NCBI GenBank assembly: GCA_024516035.1
Contig: CM044960.1
Location: forward strand, 11,984,401-12,048,400
Length of the DNA stretch: 64,000 nucleotides
Direction: 5' to 3'
Source of the DNA: Bactericera cockerelli
Taxonomy: Eukaryota > Arthropoda > Insecta > Hemiptera > Triozidae
Each line of letters starts with the position of its first letter. Position 1 is the first letter of the stretch. A model generated the notes under the pieces. The model saw only the letters and a list, made by a program, of their open reading frames with translations, ran no database searches and was not told where the DNA came from. The translations under genes and the position numbers were made by a program. Positions 22,913 to 34,827 of this stretch are shown here, piece after piece.

Positions 22913-23860
22913 TATTTTCACACTGTAGTGAGTGTATTTTCAAGTCCAATTTCAGAGACTAATTTAAATTTGTAGTGCTAAAACTTGATTTGAGCCTGCC
23001 GAGAAAGCCATGTTTCAGTCTGATGTAACAGCTTTCAACAGTGGGTAGTGGCGTGGCTTAAGGAGTCTGGAGCTAGTGGCTGAGGTAGGTATTTTCTTGC
23101 AACTATTTCATAGACTGAAATTATTGCAGGCGATTTGTTTTCTTCAAGATGTTAGTACATAATAATAGATTATTAAATGTGCCCCAAAGTTTTATTTAAA
23201 ATTCAGTGTAAAAAAGTGTCCACGCCGCTTTGAAGTCTCGGACACTGCTCATGTTGCGATGATTATGTCACCGACATTTATTACCCCATGTCTTTCTCGT
23301 TGCTACGAATTCCTCTCGGTCTATTTTTCCCTTGTTTGTTGGTCTGAGAAAAAGACATTTTAATTTGTTCTAAGTGAATTTGTGTGTACCTTGGATCCAA
23401 TCATTTCCGAGCATCTCTGGAATTCAGAGTAGGCAGACACGAATCTCCCATCTTTTCTTTTCGTTTATTAGTATCAAATTTACATAATCGTCTGATATTA
23501 TTCATTTTCGATGTGGAGAGCTTTGTAAATGGGTAATTAATGATCTATTTCAGATCGTTCCTAAGCTAGTCAAGTCGGCTCTTGTGAGATAGCGAGAGAT
23601 AAGTATCACCTCTCCAATGTTATTGATTTTTTATTTGGATGAATCTATGACTGGGTGATTGGAAGATAATATATTAAATCAGAAAACAGAAAGACATCTT
23701 ATATAATAAAAATTATTTGTTATTATCATCAAACAAATTCAATAAAGTTTTATTTAGAGTAGGATTATATACATGTAATATATATTTACAAAATGAAATT
23801 ATAAAACAAATTATATAGGCATGTGGGTACCTGGTGCCTGCTTATTTTTTTTAATTTACG
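22913..23860. other. Stretch without a recognised gene, downstream of the membrane-protein gene
   Basis: No repeat or exon was recognised. A second AATAAA on the minus strand lies near 23745-23760 and could serve as a distal polyadenylation signal. Confidence 0.35.
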
Positions 23861-23864
23861 CGGT

Positions 23865-23870
23865 TTTATT
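23865..23870 (-). promoter_or_regulatory. Polyadenylation signal AATAAA
   Basis: AATAAA on the minus strand lies about 44 nt beyond the stop codon of the gene at 23914-24372, a plausible distance for a short 3' UTR. Confidence 0.6.
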
Positions 23871-23913
23871 CAAGCAATATTGATGTATATTTAAAAACAA
23901 CACAATTTCGCCA

Positions 23914-24372
23914 TCAGTAGTCAGCAATTTCTTTGTAATAATCCCAGTAAGTCAGACCACCAAATATCATAAAGGCAATGAAAATGATTTGGAAAATAAT
24001 ATATAGGAACATGAACCCACCGTCGGAGATTGAAAACATCATTTCGTGTTTCAGTGAGGTGAATATGACTTCACCAATGAGGAACAGTACGCTCATGAGG
24101 ATAATGAGCCACCAGATGACAATGCAGACCTGATGGGCCCAGTCCGGGGCATTGTCGATCCCATCATCCTCCAGTAGAAGCAGCAACACCACCACGAAGA
24201 ATATGATGACGAACCACCCGAAGAGGAGAAAGTAGAAGGCATTGGTCGCTGTGGCGAGACATATAATGGCAAGTAGAATCCCTTCCAGGACAATCGATAT
24301 GCAGGTGATCCATATCATAGCCTCCTTCAAGGTAAGCCCGAAGGTGCTATCTAAATACTCGGCAATCGTCAT
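23914..24372 (-). CDS. Four-pass membrane protein, 152 residues
   Basis: A clean 152-codon frame starts at ATG in the context CATCAAAATGA and ends at TGA. The product has four strongly hydrophobic segments at about residues 19-41, 45-67, 81-104 and 119-142. An acidic loop (LEDDGIDNAPDW) lies between segments 2 and 3, and a tyrosine-rich tail (TYWDYYKEIADY) ends it. The short N-terminus lacks a cleavable signal peptide. The layout suggests a small tetraspan integral membrane protein with both ends in the cytoplasm. It lacks the CCG motif and the large second loop of true tetraspanins. Just upstream on the minus strand, TGTCTTTTAACTTTCAAG ending at 24423 looks like a splice acceptor, so a 5' UTR intron is possible. 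AATAAA follows 44 nt downstream. Family and function are not recognised. Confidence 0.78.
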   Translation of the reverse strand: MTIAEYLDSTFGLTLKEAMIWITCISIVLEGILLAIICLATATNAFYFLLFGWFVIIFFVVVLLLLLEDDGIDNAPDWAHQVCIVIWWLIILMSVLFLIGEVIFTSLKHEMMFSISDGGFMFLYIIFQIIFIAFMIFGGLTYWDYYKEIADY

Positions 24373-24957
24373 TTTGATGTTGTTTTTGGCCGGCTTCTGA
24401 TACCTTCAAAGAGTTCAAGGCGCTTGAAAGTTAAAAGACACACAAATTAAAGTTTCACAGTTGAAAAATTGATAAAGAAAATTTTGATAGGGATTCGTAT
24501 TCAGATACTCTATCGAGATTGAATTGAAGATCAAGCGGAGGTATTTTAGCCAGCATTGATTACTTGACTTATGCAGGGTATTCGAAACCTCCCAACCCAT
24601 CTTTTTCTCAAACACGGCTCGAGCTAGGAACTTGAAACAAAAACATGAGTTCTCAGGTGTCTTGGGAAAATAGTTTGAATTTCCGCCCGCCCAACGGCCC
24701 TAAGCGCGTTCTTCCGAATTTTAAATGTGATACATAATTATTATCCCTCAAAAAACGAAATTAAAAACAGGAGAAAGTTCTATGATTCCAGAAAATTTCA
24801 GCCTATTATATAAATTATTTTTTTCCTATCAAACTTACTGTGCTATTATATCATTTCAATTTAAAAAAAGCTCGTAGTGCAGATTTTTTTACTTTCCTTA
24901 TTTCAGTAAGGTAATATCACTAATATCTGTACAAGAGGTAAGTTTTATTCAATAGGA
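24373..24957. other. Upstream region of the membrane-protein gene
   Basis: It holds the possible 5' UTR intron acceptor at 24423 and a short GC- and CpG-rich patch at 24685-24720 (CCGCCCGCCCAACGGCCCTA) that could mark a promoter. No TATA box or initiator was established. Confidence 0.25.
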
Positions 24958-25122
24958 ATCGTACCAGCTACTCACATTCACCTCACCTAACCAGGGTTGG
25001 GCCGGAACCTGCCAGCCTCACGTATAAAGAGGGAACAGAATTTGCAGAAAATTCTGTCTTCAACCGTGAATCAAACTCAGGATCTCTGGACTATGGATAA
25101 GTTACACCACGGAGTCTTTGTC
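24958..25122 (-). mobile_element. tRNA-derived SINE with shared core (CCTCCGTGGCG family)
   Basis: The minus strand shows a decayed head (GACTCCGTGGTGTAACTTAT), a B-box region (GAGTTTGATTCACGG), and the core GGTTAGGTGAGGTGAATGTG then AGTAGCTGGTACGATTCC. Confidence 0.7.
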
Positions 25123-25430
25123 TAGGTAAAGCGGGGCCCAAACGTGATTTCGAATTTTTTTGGGACGACGAAGACTTGGTGGGTAATTTTTATACTGTAA
25201 AAAGGTGTTTTTGGGGGATTAATTTTACCCCTTCAAGTTCCAACGACCGACCCTCTTAACATTGTTCTGAGCTCAAATTATACCTGTCTCTTTTCAGGCA
25301 CCCTACAGTTCCTTATCAACCTGACTGTACTGAATGAATTTCTCAGACTTCTAGTAGGATCATGGGCAAAATCTATATCACTAGTTCTTGTCTATAAATA
25401 ATGAATCTATAATCACTCTTATAAAATTAA

Positions 25431-25562
25431 GGGCGAAAATAATAGGCAAAATCTATATCACACGTTCTTGTCACAACATAAATTTCTCCTTAACAGAAGA
25501 TAAGTACGCAAAATCTAGACTCAAGTTAACACAGTTGTAAAAATTGTCCATTAATTTTTGCC
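25431..25562. mobile_element. Diverged copy of the 129-bp TAA-flanked MITE
   Basis: It begins TAAGGGCGAAAATAATAGGC and ends ATTAATTTTTGCC, with an interior GTACGCAAAATCTAGACT like the copies at 39898 and 59366. The right flank is not TAA, so one end is decayed. A partial copy of the same start lies at 25372-25400. Confidence 0.5.
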
Positions 25563-27894
25563 TGGAGGGTGCTTTTAGCTTTTACTCGTATTAATTGTTA
25601 CACTTAATTTTACTTACAGCCTCTAGGGCTAGAGTAAGTACTCTAGCTAGACCTAGGCTAGTCTAGGGGCTGCTTAACTTCTCAAATTCTTAATAAACAC
25701 ACTGATAATCAGCACTAATTAGCTGATTAGCGCTATTCAGATTTACGACCCTGTTAATGTTTAATCTGATTGATAAAAAAGCTCCTTAAATTTATTAACC
25801 TTGCTCTAGACTCTAGAGCTTGTGTAGATAGGTACCTATAAACTTTATTCATAATAAAATTATAGGTAGGTTCTAGGTAACTAACCAATACTTCTTGATA
25901 CTTGGATACTTCTTAGCTCATTTAATCAAATTAACGATCACTGATTATAATCACCAATTAAGAATTAATCAGTAGATAGGTAGGTACTTCTAATATAAAA
26001 CTTTATAAGCAAGGGTTTAATTAACCGTAGTAATTATAATTAAAAGTGTAGATAAGGTAAGAGAAATCCTTATTCTTGATACCTACATTTTGTATTTTAT
26101 TTCATAAGAAATCAGCGAAGAGGAAAAATTGGATCAATGGGACTGAACAGGTTTAGCTTCGGGCATCGTCGGTCTGTCTCGTAAGGTAGAACTCGAGTTC
26201 GTTCCCTATGTTTACACTTTACAACAGCCGTGTACCATAACCCATAACCAGAAAGTCCTCGTTTGCGAGTCAAGATTACGTGAAGTTTTGTGTTTAGGAT
26301 ACGTTTGTATTTTATCTGAGAAATTAGTGAAGTTTTTATTATTAATATCTAGTTTTCAGTGTTTAAAACGAGCTAGTTTTATAATGAAATGTAGATTTTA
26401 AAAGCTCTGTCTGTATTCAGGTGGAGAAAAGTTTTAATCTTCCTAATCTAACCACTCGTAATTAGCTTTTGAATTGCAGTAACCGTTATCAAAGTCGCGT
26501 GTTTCTGTAAATTGTATACAAAATTTGAATGAATTTCCTAATGTATGAGAGTAATTTATAAAAGAAATAAGAATTTTCTCACAAAATATAATCTAACAGT
26601 GACCTATTTGTAGTACATATTGGAATAAAAGTTCCACCAAACTCTCACCACAGTGTTGAATCACTCTTGAAACATAAAGATGATCTCAGTGAGCTTTCTG
26701 GCTATTTATCATTGCATTACTGCAACACAACGGGACTCATCACATTTTAAAAACAATTAAAAGAGCATTTTAATAGTTTTAATAACTCTAAAGTCTTTTA
26801 TTAATTAGAGATCTGTATTTTAATACTACCATAACAACACCCACGTGATAATTTTAACACCAAGTGTTTTCTATGTAGTTATCAGTGGTCATCCATTCAC
26901 ACTTCCTTCTCCGTTTTCGTGCCCGTGCTGTGTTCTCTCGGATACCTTATCTAAGTTGAAAGCAATAATGAATTTTTATTTAACTTCAGACTTTTATGTT
27001 CAATGGACAATTCTAAATTTTAAAAACGTTTTCTTAAGACATTTGTACAGTAACACAACTTAATTTTAGACAAACAATTTGCAACATTTTACTGTAAACT
27101 AGACATTTTCACTGATAATAAGTGTATCTTTTTGTGTTTTAAACAAAAATACAAGAAGTTTATGAATCTTAGTGCGTGTTTTTACATGTTTATACTATAC
27201 ACATTCTCTGGTTACTAACAAATAATTGAATACTACTAACTACTAATTCTCAACTGTCCGGAGAAATGGAGAAAAGTAACCAACATTGGAATGGTCTTAG
27301 CAGGACATTAAATTTTAGTAACTTAGATTGTTTTAAATTTAACCATTGCTGTAAAGTAATAACCTCTACCATTAGCAACAAATTTTCAAGCTGTTTCTAT
27401 AGATTCCTAGCAAGATTTTCAGGTAAGACTTCAACTTTCTTTAGAACATAAGTCAACTAACTTAGATAGATAAGTGAACTTAGATTTAGAAATTAGAGCC
27501 TTGAGAGGAAAACTTGACCCCAGCATTTGATTAGTGCGTCCCACTTAGTTAAATGGATACAGTCTCCCACAAAGCATAATGCAGATTTAGTTTCATAGGA
27601 ATTACATATTTCAAGGTAATAATCACCAAGTATTCACAACTTGCAAGCTCTACAAGCAAATCATGAGACTTCCTAATTAAGCAACCAGATTACATGCTAC
27701 CTACTGATATACCTACCTAGATCTACATTAATACCTACCTACTCCTATTGTCTGAACTTAATGTATGTAAAATGTTAGCTATATGGAAAAGTTGAGAGAT
27801 ATTATAAAGTTAGTAGTATTATTATACTTTAGTAGTATTATTATACTCGAGATTTGTGAAGACAGTATTTCTAGCATTTATCTTGGTATTACTG
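25563..27894. other. AT-rich stretch without an established gene
   Basis: A GC-richer block at 26130-26290 could be an untranslated first exon or promoter, but nothing confirms it. A 61-codon frame at 27266 ends in TTTTCAG/GTAAGA, a good donor, but lacks any other support. Confidence 0.3.
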
Positions 27895-28050
27895 TCGCAG
27901 AAAACTTACAAACCTGCTATCCACATTAACCTCACCCGGCCTGAGCCAGGTCGGAATGCCAGCATCACGAAGTTTTCACCGTGCTGGACGTTGCTTAACT
28001 ACAGTGATCCTACGAGAACCAGTGCATTCAAGGCGCCATCAACGCTGGTT
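27895..28050 (-). mobile_element. 5S rRNA-derived SINE
   Basis: The minus strand has CACTGGTTCTCGTAGGATCA, CTGTAGTTAAGCAACGTCCA and then the core GGCCGGGTGAGGTTAATGTG. Along with the copy at 8756 it is one of the best matches to the 5S segment. The 90-codon frame at 27856 is its shadow. Confidence 0.85.
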
Positions 28051-28710
28051 ATTTTAAAGAACTCGCCTGAGCCTTGCATACAACATAGCTCAAGCTATCT
28101 CCCAACATCATCAGTAGCAATTAGGTAGCTATGTACTTTCGACTAGAAATTGACATACATACATACATACCAAATATGATATTTAATTTTGACCATATAC
28201 TATACACACACCACTTAACTCCAAGTCGAAGGAAACAGCGTACTGTCTGTTGTATGTATTACCTTTTACTTACCATCAAGTTTCTCCCATCATCTGTTTT
28301 CAGCAAGTTGGGTAATTGAATTCATCTTTGAAACCATGTTTTAGATCTAGGTTTGTGTAGAATCATCATAATTTGATGATCAAACAAACAGTAAATCTCA
28401 CTTCAGGAGGTAATTAATAAGTTAGAGTGTTTTCAAACGGGCTCCTGTGTTTCTACAATGATTTTTTACAAATTCAACATGTAAGTTTTAATGCTCGTTT
28501 TTTTGTTTGTTCTTAACAGTTCTTCCATTATGTTTCTTTATCATTCATTTGTTGGCGAAAAAACATACCTTCATAAGAATTCTTGTATGTAATAAGAATT
28601 CTATCTTATAATTTGGCCCTTAAATAGAGATTGGACCAGCAAAAGCGACCCAGCTACATAATATCTTCATTTGATGGATCTAAACTGAACAGTTCTTTAA
28701 TGAAATCTAA

Positions 28711-28856
28711 GGTCCACATTATGAAACAGGATTTAAGTTAAGCTAAGCCAGATACGCCTTCAAGTTGGACTTTCAACCAATCACAGCGCACCATAGCTCG
28801 ATTTAAGGGATAGTGTCCACGTAGATTAAATCTAATCCTATTTTATATTTCGGCCC
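28711..28856. mobile_element. MITE of about 150 bp (CAACCAATCA family)
   Basis: GGTCCACATTATGAAACAGG at one end and the complement of GGGCCGAAATATAAAATAGG at the other. The interior holds CAACCAATCACAGCGCACCA, in the opposite orientation to the copy at 20185. Confidence 0.6.
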
Positions 28857-29204
28857 AAAATAATCATTGAGATGAGGAGAGTTGGATTAGTTGGATATGT
28901 CGATGTGAGGGGAGGAGAGCACACTCTCATGTTTTTCTGGGCCATCCAGTAAGTAAAGCACGAGGAGGTTATAAAAATTTAATGTGAACTATACGTCGTC
29001 ACCATCTGAGTTATAAAACTACCGCTACTCTTACAAGATTAACAAGATATAGGTAATCCTACCTGCAGGAAGTTCCTCTGTGTAATTGTTGTTGTTATGG
29101 GTCTTCTTGTGATGCGCTGACAGTAGGTAGGTGCCCATATTATAGGAGTCCCATATTATAGCAGCACCTAGCAATCCTAGTTGGACGTCGCTGAAAATCG
29201 AGTT

Positions 29205-32015
29205 CCACAGGAGTATATTGAACAGGTTCCACAGGAGTATATTGAACAGGTTCCACAGGAGTATATTGAACAGGTTCCACAGGAGTATATTGAACAGGTT
29301 CCAAAGGAGTATATTGAACAGATTCCACAGAAGTATATTGAACAGGTTCCACAGGAGTATATTGAACAGGTTCCAAAGGAGTATATTGAACAGATTCCAC
29401 AGAAGTATATTGAACAGGTCCCACAGGAGTATATTGAACAGGTTCCACAGGAGTATATTGAACAGGTTCCACAGGAGTATATTGGACAGGTTCCACAGGA
29501 GTATATTGAACAGGTTCCACAGGAGTATATTGAACAGGTTCCAAAGGAGTATATTGAACAGATTCCACAGAAGTATATTGAACAGGTTCCACAGGAGTAT
29601 ATTGAACAGGTTCCACAGGAGTATATTGAACAGATTCCACAGAAGTATATTGAACAGGTTCCACAGGAGTATATTGAACAGGTTCCACAGGAGTATATTG
29701 GACAGGTTCCACAGAAGTATATTGGACAGGTCCCACAGGAGTATATTGAACAGGTTCCAAAGGAGTATATTGAACAGATTCCACAGAAGTATATTGAACA
29801 GGTTCCACAGGAGTATATTGAACAGGTTCCACAGGAGTATATTGGACAGGTTCCACAGAAGTATATTGGACAGGTTCCACAGGAGTATATTGAACAGGTT
29901 CCACAGGAGTATATTGAACAGGTTCCACAGAAGTATATTGAACAGGTTCCACAGGAGTATATTGAACAGGTTCCACAGAAGTATATTGAACAGGTTCCAC
30001 AGGAGTATATTGAACAGATTCCACAGAAGTATATTGAACAGGTTCCACAGAAGTATATTGAACAGGTTCCACAGGAGTATATTGAACAGATTCCACAGAA
30101 GTATATTGAACAGATTCCACAGAAGTATATTGAACAGGTTCCACAGAAGTATATTGAACAGGTTCCACAGGAGTATATTGAACAGGTTCCACAGGAGTAT
30201 ATTGAACAGATTCCACAGAAGTATATTGAACAGGTTCCACAGAAGTATATTGAACAGGTTCCACAGGAGTATATTGAACAGGTTCCACAGAAGTATATTG
30301 AACAGGTTCCACAGAAGTATATTGAACAGGTTCCACAGAAGTATATTGAACAGGTTCCACAGGAGTATATTGAACAGGTTCCACAGGAGTATATTGAACA
30401 GATTCCACAGAAGTATATTGAACAGATTCCCAGAAGTATATTGAACAGGTTCCACAGAAGTATATTGAACAGGTCCACAGGTATATTGAACAGGTTCCAC
30501 AGGAGTATATTGAACAGTTCCGCAGGAGTATATTGACAGGTTCACAGGAGTATATTTGGACAGGTTCCACAGGAGTATATGGACAGGTCCCACAGGAGTA
30601 TATTGGACGGGTTCCACAGATATATTGGACAGGTCCCACAGGAGTAATATTGGACAGGTTCCACAGGAGTATATTGAACAGGTTCCACAGAAGTATATTG
30701 AACAGGTTCCACAGAAGTATTGAACAGTTCCACAGAAGTATATGAACAGGTTCCACAGGATATATTGACAGTTCCACAGGAGTATATTGAACAGATTCCA
30801 CAGAAGTAATTGAACAGATTCCACAGAAGTATTGAACAGGTTCCACAAGTATATGAACAGGTTCCACAGGAGTATATTGAACAGTTCCACGGAGTATATA
30901 GATACAGGTTCCGCAGAGTTATTGAACAGTTTCCACAGAGTATATTGGACAGGTCCCACAGTAGTATATTGGACAGGTTCCACAGGAGTATATTGGACAG
31001 GTCCCACAGGAGTATATTGAACAGGTCCCACAGGAGTATATTGAAACAGGTTCCACAGGAGTATATTGAACAGATTTCCACAGAAGTTATGAACAGATTC
31101 CCCCAGAAGTATATTGAAAGGTTCCACAGGAGTATATTGAACAGGTCCACAGGAGTATATGAACAGTTTACGCAGGAGTATATGAACAGGTTACCACAGG
31201 AGTATATTGGACAGTCCCACAGAGTATATTGACAGGTTCCACAGAGTATATTGGACAGGTCCCACAGAGTATATTGAAAGGTCCACAGGGTATATTGAAC
31301 AGGTTCCACAGGAGTATTTTGAACAGATTCCACGAAGTATATGAACAGATTCCACAGGAGTATATGAACAGGTTCCACAGAGTATTATTGAACAGTTCCA
31401 CAGAGTATTTTGAACAGTTCACAGGAGTCTATAAACAGGTTCCACAGGAGTATATTGAACAGGTTCCACAGGAGTATATTGAACAGGTTCCACAGAGTAT
31501 TAAACAGGTTCCACAGGAGTATATTGAACAGGTTCCACAGGAGTATATTGAACAGGTTCCACAGGAGTATATTGAACAGGTTCCACAGGAGTATAAACAG
31601 GTTCCACAGAGTATATTGAACAGGTTCCACAGGAGTATATTGAACAGGTTCCACAGGAGTATATAACAGGTTCCACAGGAGTATATTGAACAGGTTCCAC
31701 AGGAGTATATTGAACAGGTTCCACAGGAGTATATTGAACAGTTCCACAGGAGTATAAACAGGTCCCACAGGAGTATATTGAACAGGTTCCACAGGAGTAT
31801 ATTGAACAGGTTCCACAGGAGTATAAACAGGTTCCACAGGAGTATATTGAACAGGTTCCACAGGAGTATATTGAACAGGTTCCACAGGAGTATATTGAAC
31901 AGGTTCCACAGGAGTATATTGAACAGGTTCCACAGGAGTATATTTAACAGGTTCCACAGGAGTATATTGAACAGGTTCCACAGGTATGAACAGTTCCGCA
32001 GAAGTATATTGAACA
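29205..32015. repeat. 24-bp minisatellite, about 115 units
   Basis: The unit is CAGGTTCCACAGGAGTATAT plus TGAA. From 29205 to about 30427 it runs in strict 24-bp register for roughly 51 units. From 30428 onward single-base losses and gains break the register, most densely to about 31440 and less so to 32015. Because 24 is a multiple of three and the unit holds no stop, several frames stay open on both strands. They give repeats of QVPQEYIE (+), and LFNILLWN, VQYTPVEP and CSIYSCGT (-). Open frames therefore do not show coding here. Variants fall at only a few unit positions: 4 (G/A), 10 (C/A), 13 (G/A), 6 (T/C) and 23 (A/G). Position-4 A and position-13 A usually occur together, and the position-10 A variant precedes them, which implies multi-unit amplification steps. 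Confidence 0.95.
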
Positions 32016-32518
32016 GGTCATCTCCACTGGATTGCTCTTTCAGCTCATTTTTTAAAGGGGAAGTTATTCGCTTAGTCGGTACCTAACTAAAAACTAAACT
32101 TTCTCTATCAAATAACAAGTTTGCCGATTACCTTAATCAACCGTTTTCGTAAGCAATGCTAAACTACAACTTTCCCGCTCAATGATGTACAGGCTGAGAG
32201 TTGTCACATTAGTATACTAGGTACAAGTGTTAGTACATATACGACGATACGTAGTCCCTATGTGTCATCTTACAGCTTCAGAGTGGAGCAATTTCATTAC
32301 AGTGAGTTTTATGAGCAAGTATGTAGTTCATGTATAGGTAGGTATTAAAAGTACGATCATATTTGTATTTTATAACTAACAGTCATTAATTTAATGTTCC
32401 TCAGCTTGCCGATCTAAACACAAAATCAAGTCAATATGCTGAGGGTTAGGTACGATACTCGTGAATCAGACGATATAATTTGTATACTGTGTTCAAGTGA
32501 AATAACATGGCTACCCAG
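32016..32518. other. Stretch without a recognised gene
   Basis: Ordinary AT-rich sequence next to the minisatellite; no exon or repeat was recognised. Confidence 0.35.
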
Positions 32519-32738
32519 AGTAATAATAATAATACTCTTTATTGGAAGGTAACCACCAGGCAGGTTAATGCTCAATGCATTTTCTCCCACCTAACCATCA
32601 GAGTCTTATTATTATGTGGTCACGAACTCAAATTAATGAGGAAAAAATTCATGCACTGGTGGGATTCGAACCAACGGATCCCTACGCTACATGGCTTACC
32701 AGACTAGCGCGTTAACCAATTGAATACCCAGTGCACCA
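32519..32738 (-). mobile_element. tRNA-derived SINE ending in (ATT)n, full length
   Basis: The minus strand starts GTGCACTGGGTATTCAATTG, has B box GTTGGTTCGAATCCC, then CATTAATTTGAGTTCGTGAC, and ends in ATTATTATTATT. This is the best copy of the family. Confidence 0.88.
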
Positions 32739-33074
32739 GATAATACAGAATAGAATGTAGTTTATGTGCGTTAAGTGCAGTTAACGACTTTAATGCTGTA
32801 TTTTTTTCTCTCAGTTCTTCGTGTAAGTGTATGTACCACCTAACTTCATTCAATGAAATTCAGGAAAATGTGATGTGTGTTTGTTTGTCATCTTCATTGG
32901 TTAAAAATTTTTAATGTTCCCACGGTTTTGGAAGTCATGATGAACAGCTTTGATAATAATAATCATCTTATCAATGTTTAATTTAAAATTATTACGTGCG
33001 TACCTACCTACATGATATTGATATTTACAGTTAGATCATTGTTATTTAATCTCAGTGATTTAATTTGTCCCGGT

Positions 33075-33278
33075 AGATAATAATATAATATTGCTTATTT
33101 ATACTGCCCGATTAGGACTATTAAAGTCCCATTATTCCAGCAGTGAGCCAAGACGTATAACTGTTATGTGGTAAAAATCCCAAATGGAGTATAACTTGTC
33201 ATGTCCCGGCTGGGTTTCGAAACCTGCAACCTCTGGTTTCACAGAGTGCCGCCTTTACCACTGAGCTACCGGGACAGA
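33075..33278 (-). mobile_element. tRNA-derived SINE, near full length (CCCGGTAGCTCAGTGG family)
   Basis: The minus strand starts TCCCGGTAGCTCAGTGGTAA, has a B box AGGTTTCGAAACC, continues CAGCCGGGACATGACAAGTT and ends with TCGGGCAGTATAAATAAGC. Confidence 0.85.
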
Positions 33279-33544
33279 GCTATCAAAAGGTGGCTGGTTC
33301 GGAACCAGTCAGGACATGACAGTTTTCCTCTTGATTTCAACATAATTATTAAACTTAATCTACTGTTGTAATAATGGATCATTAGTCTAATCGGCCATAT
33401 AAACGCAATGTTTAGTAGAATAATTACAGCGTTTACTATTACTTTAAGTTAATTTTTTATTTATCTATCGTATGGTTTTTTACACATCTCAAAGTGAGAA
33501 GAAATTTAAGTCTGTAGAAAGCATTGTTTTGGTCGTTTTTTTTT

Positions 33545-33622
33545 GTAAAAAAATTCTGCCTAAACCGAGGATTGAACCTGGACCACGAGCTGGAGTCGTA
33601 ACCGTTACACCACAGAGGATGG
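33545..33622 (-). mobile_element. tRNA-derived SINE head (CCTCCGTGGCG family)
   Basis: The minus strand reads CCTCTGTGGTGTAACGGTTA and B box AGGTTCAATCCTCGG. The shared core is not present, so this copy is truncated. Confidence 0.7.
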
Positions 33623-33854
33623 TAGTGAATTCTATGACGAAGTGACGAGTCTCAAGCAGCAGAGGTGTTGAGTTGTTTTCTTGTTTATCTCAAGAGGGAA
33701 ACAATTATTTCAAGGTGGAAAATCCTGAGGTACTGAGTACTGAGTACCCATGGTTCGAGATTACAATGACTCCTCAATTAGTGGTTCTCAGTTTGACTCC
33801 CTGAAGTTGCTCCGAAATATAGAGTAGTTATGTCTCATCTCTGGTTCTTACCAT

Positions 33855-33993
33855 AGGGTAATTTTTTAAAACAGGATTAAATTTAATCTATGTTGACACT
33901 ATACCTTAACCTGGCATAGTGAGCTGTGATTGGTTGAAACTCCGACTTGAGGCGTGTCTGCCTGTCTGGCTTAATCCTGTCTCAAAAGTGGCC
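33855..33993. mobile_element. MITE (CAACCAATCA family), ends uncertain
   Basis: The interior AGTGAGCTGTGATTGGTTGA and the near-terminal AAACAGGATTAAATTTAATC match the copies at 20185 and 43575. The ends are too worn to fix a target duplication. Confidence 0.5.
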
Positions 33994-34364
33994 TTTAACC
34001 TCGCCTATTGGTCCTGGTATACTACTTACTAAACTAGGTAGGTGAATTATTGTTCAAGGCTTATACGAAATGTTGGCAACCCCTGTTTTATTAAACCGCC
34101 ATCATCCTCATTAGAATCTTCATTTGAAGCAATCATTGTCTTGTTGTGTCGTAAAAAAACTGCCGCGCAGTTTGAACGACATTGTCTCCTGAGTACTCGA
34201 GGTTCAAGCCTGCTCAGGAGGAAAATATTCTTCAGGAAAACGCTAACACGATATTGCTATTGAATCATTTCAAGTACTTCAAATACTGATATTTTTTATC
34301 AAGTAAAACAGTTGGTTATCGTTTGTCCCTCTTTCTATTAAATTGATAGAACTGTTTCATTTAA

Positions 34365-34521
34365 CACTAGACGACCGGCATGGTTTTTCGTAAGTTCTCC
34401 GTGGGACCGGCGATGTTTAGGCTATTCACAGACTTAGTACATGCGTGTACCACCGGTGGTACACCCGTCCATTCCATACGAACGTGCTGTACCACCGGTG
34501 GTACACCCGGTCGTCTAAGTG
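34365..34521. mobile_element. piggyBac-like MITE with twin internal palindromes
   Basis: CACTAGACGACCGG at the left (preceded by TTAA) and CCGGTCGTCTAAGTG at the right form terminal inverted repeats. Inside, the 18-bp palindrome TGTACCACCGGTGGTACA occurs twice, about 41 bp apart. The TTAA on the right is lost (TGTA). The TTAA plus CAC start suggests piggyBac-type mobilisation, but this is inference. Confidence 0.6.
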
Positions 34522-34827
34522 TGTAAATGTTGGTATCAATTACAAACTTTTCGGACTATCAATTTGGTAGCTTCCATGATGGTACAAATGTCGATGGCAT
34601 ATTTTGTAAGAGTTTAATAGTGTATGCCCGGGTCAAGATCCCTGCTAGGTAAATCTCATGTAGGATGTAAGCTCCAAAATAGTCCAAAGTGATCATGTGA
34701 CTTTGCATCTACATGAGGTTGGACGTAGCAGGGACAAGACCCGATCGTCTTATACATGACATCAGATTGAAGTATTTTTGTATTGTATTGGATGATTTTA
34801 TTTGTGGTGAAGCACAAGGATTCTTCA

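Noticed and set aside
27266..27422. First coding exon ending TTTTCAG/GTAAGA
   Set aside because: Good donor and a start codon, but the residues look AT-driven and no following exon was found.
29031..31127. 698-codon minus-strand frame across the minisatellite as a repetitive protein gene
   Set aside because: The 24-bp unit has no stop in several frames, so long open frames are automatic on both strands. The product would be an implausible hydrophobic repeat, and the frame is interrupted where indels begin.
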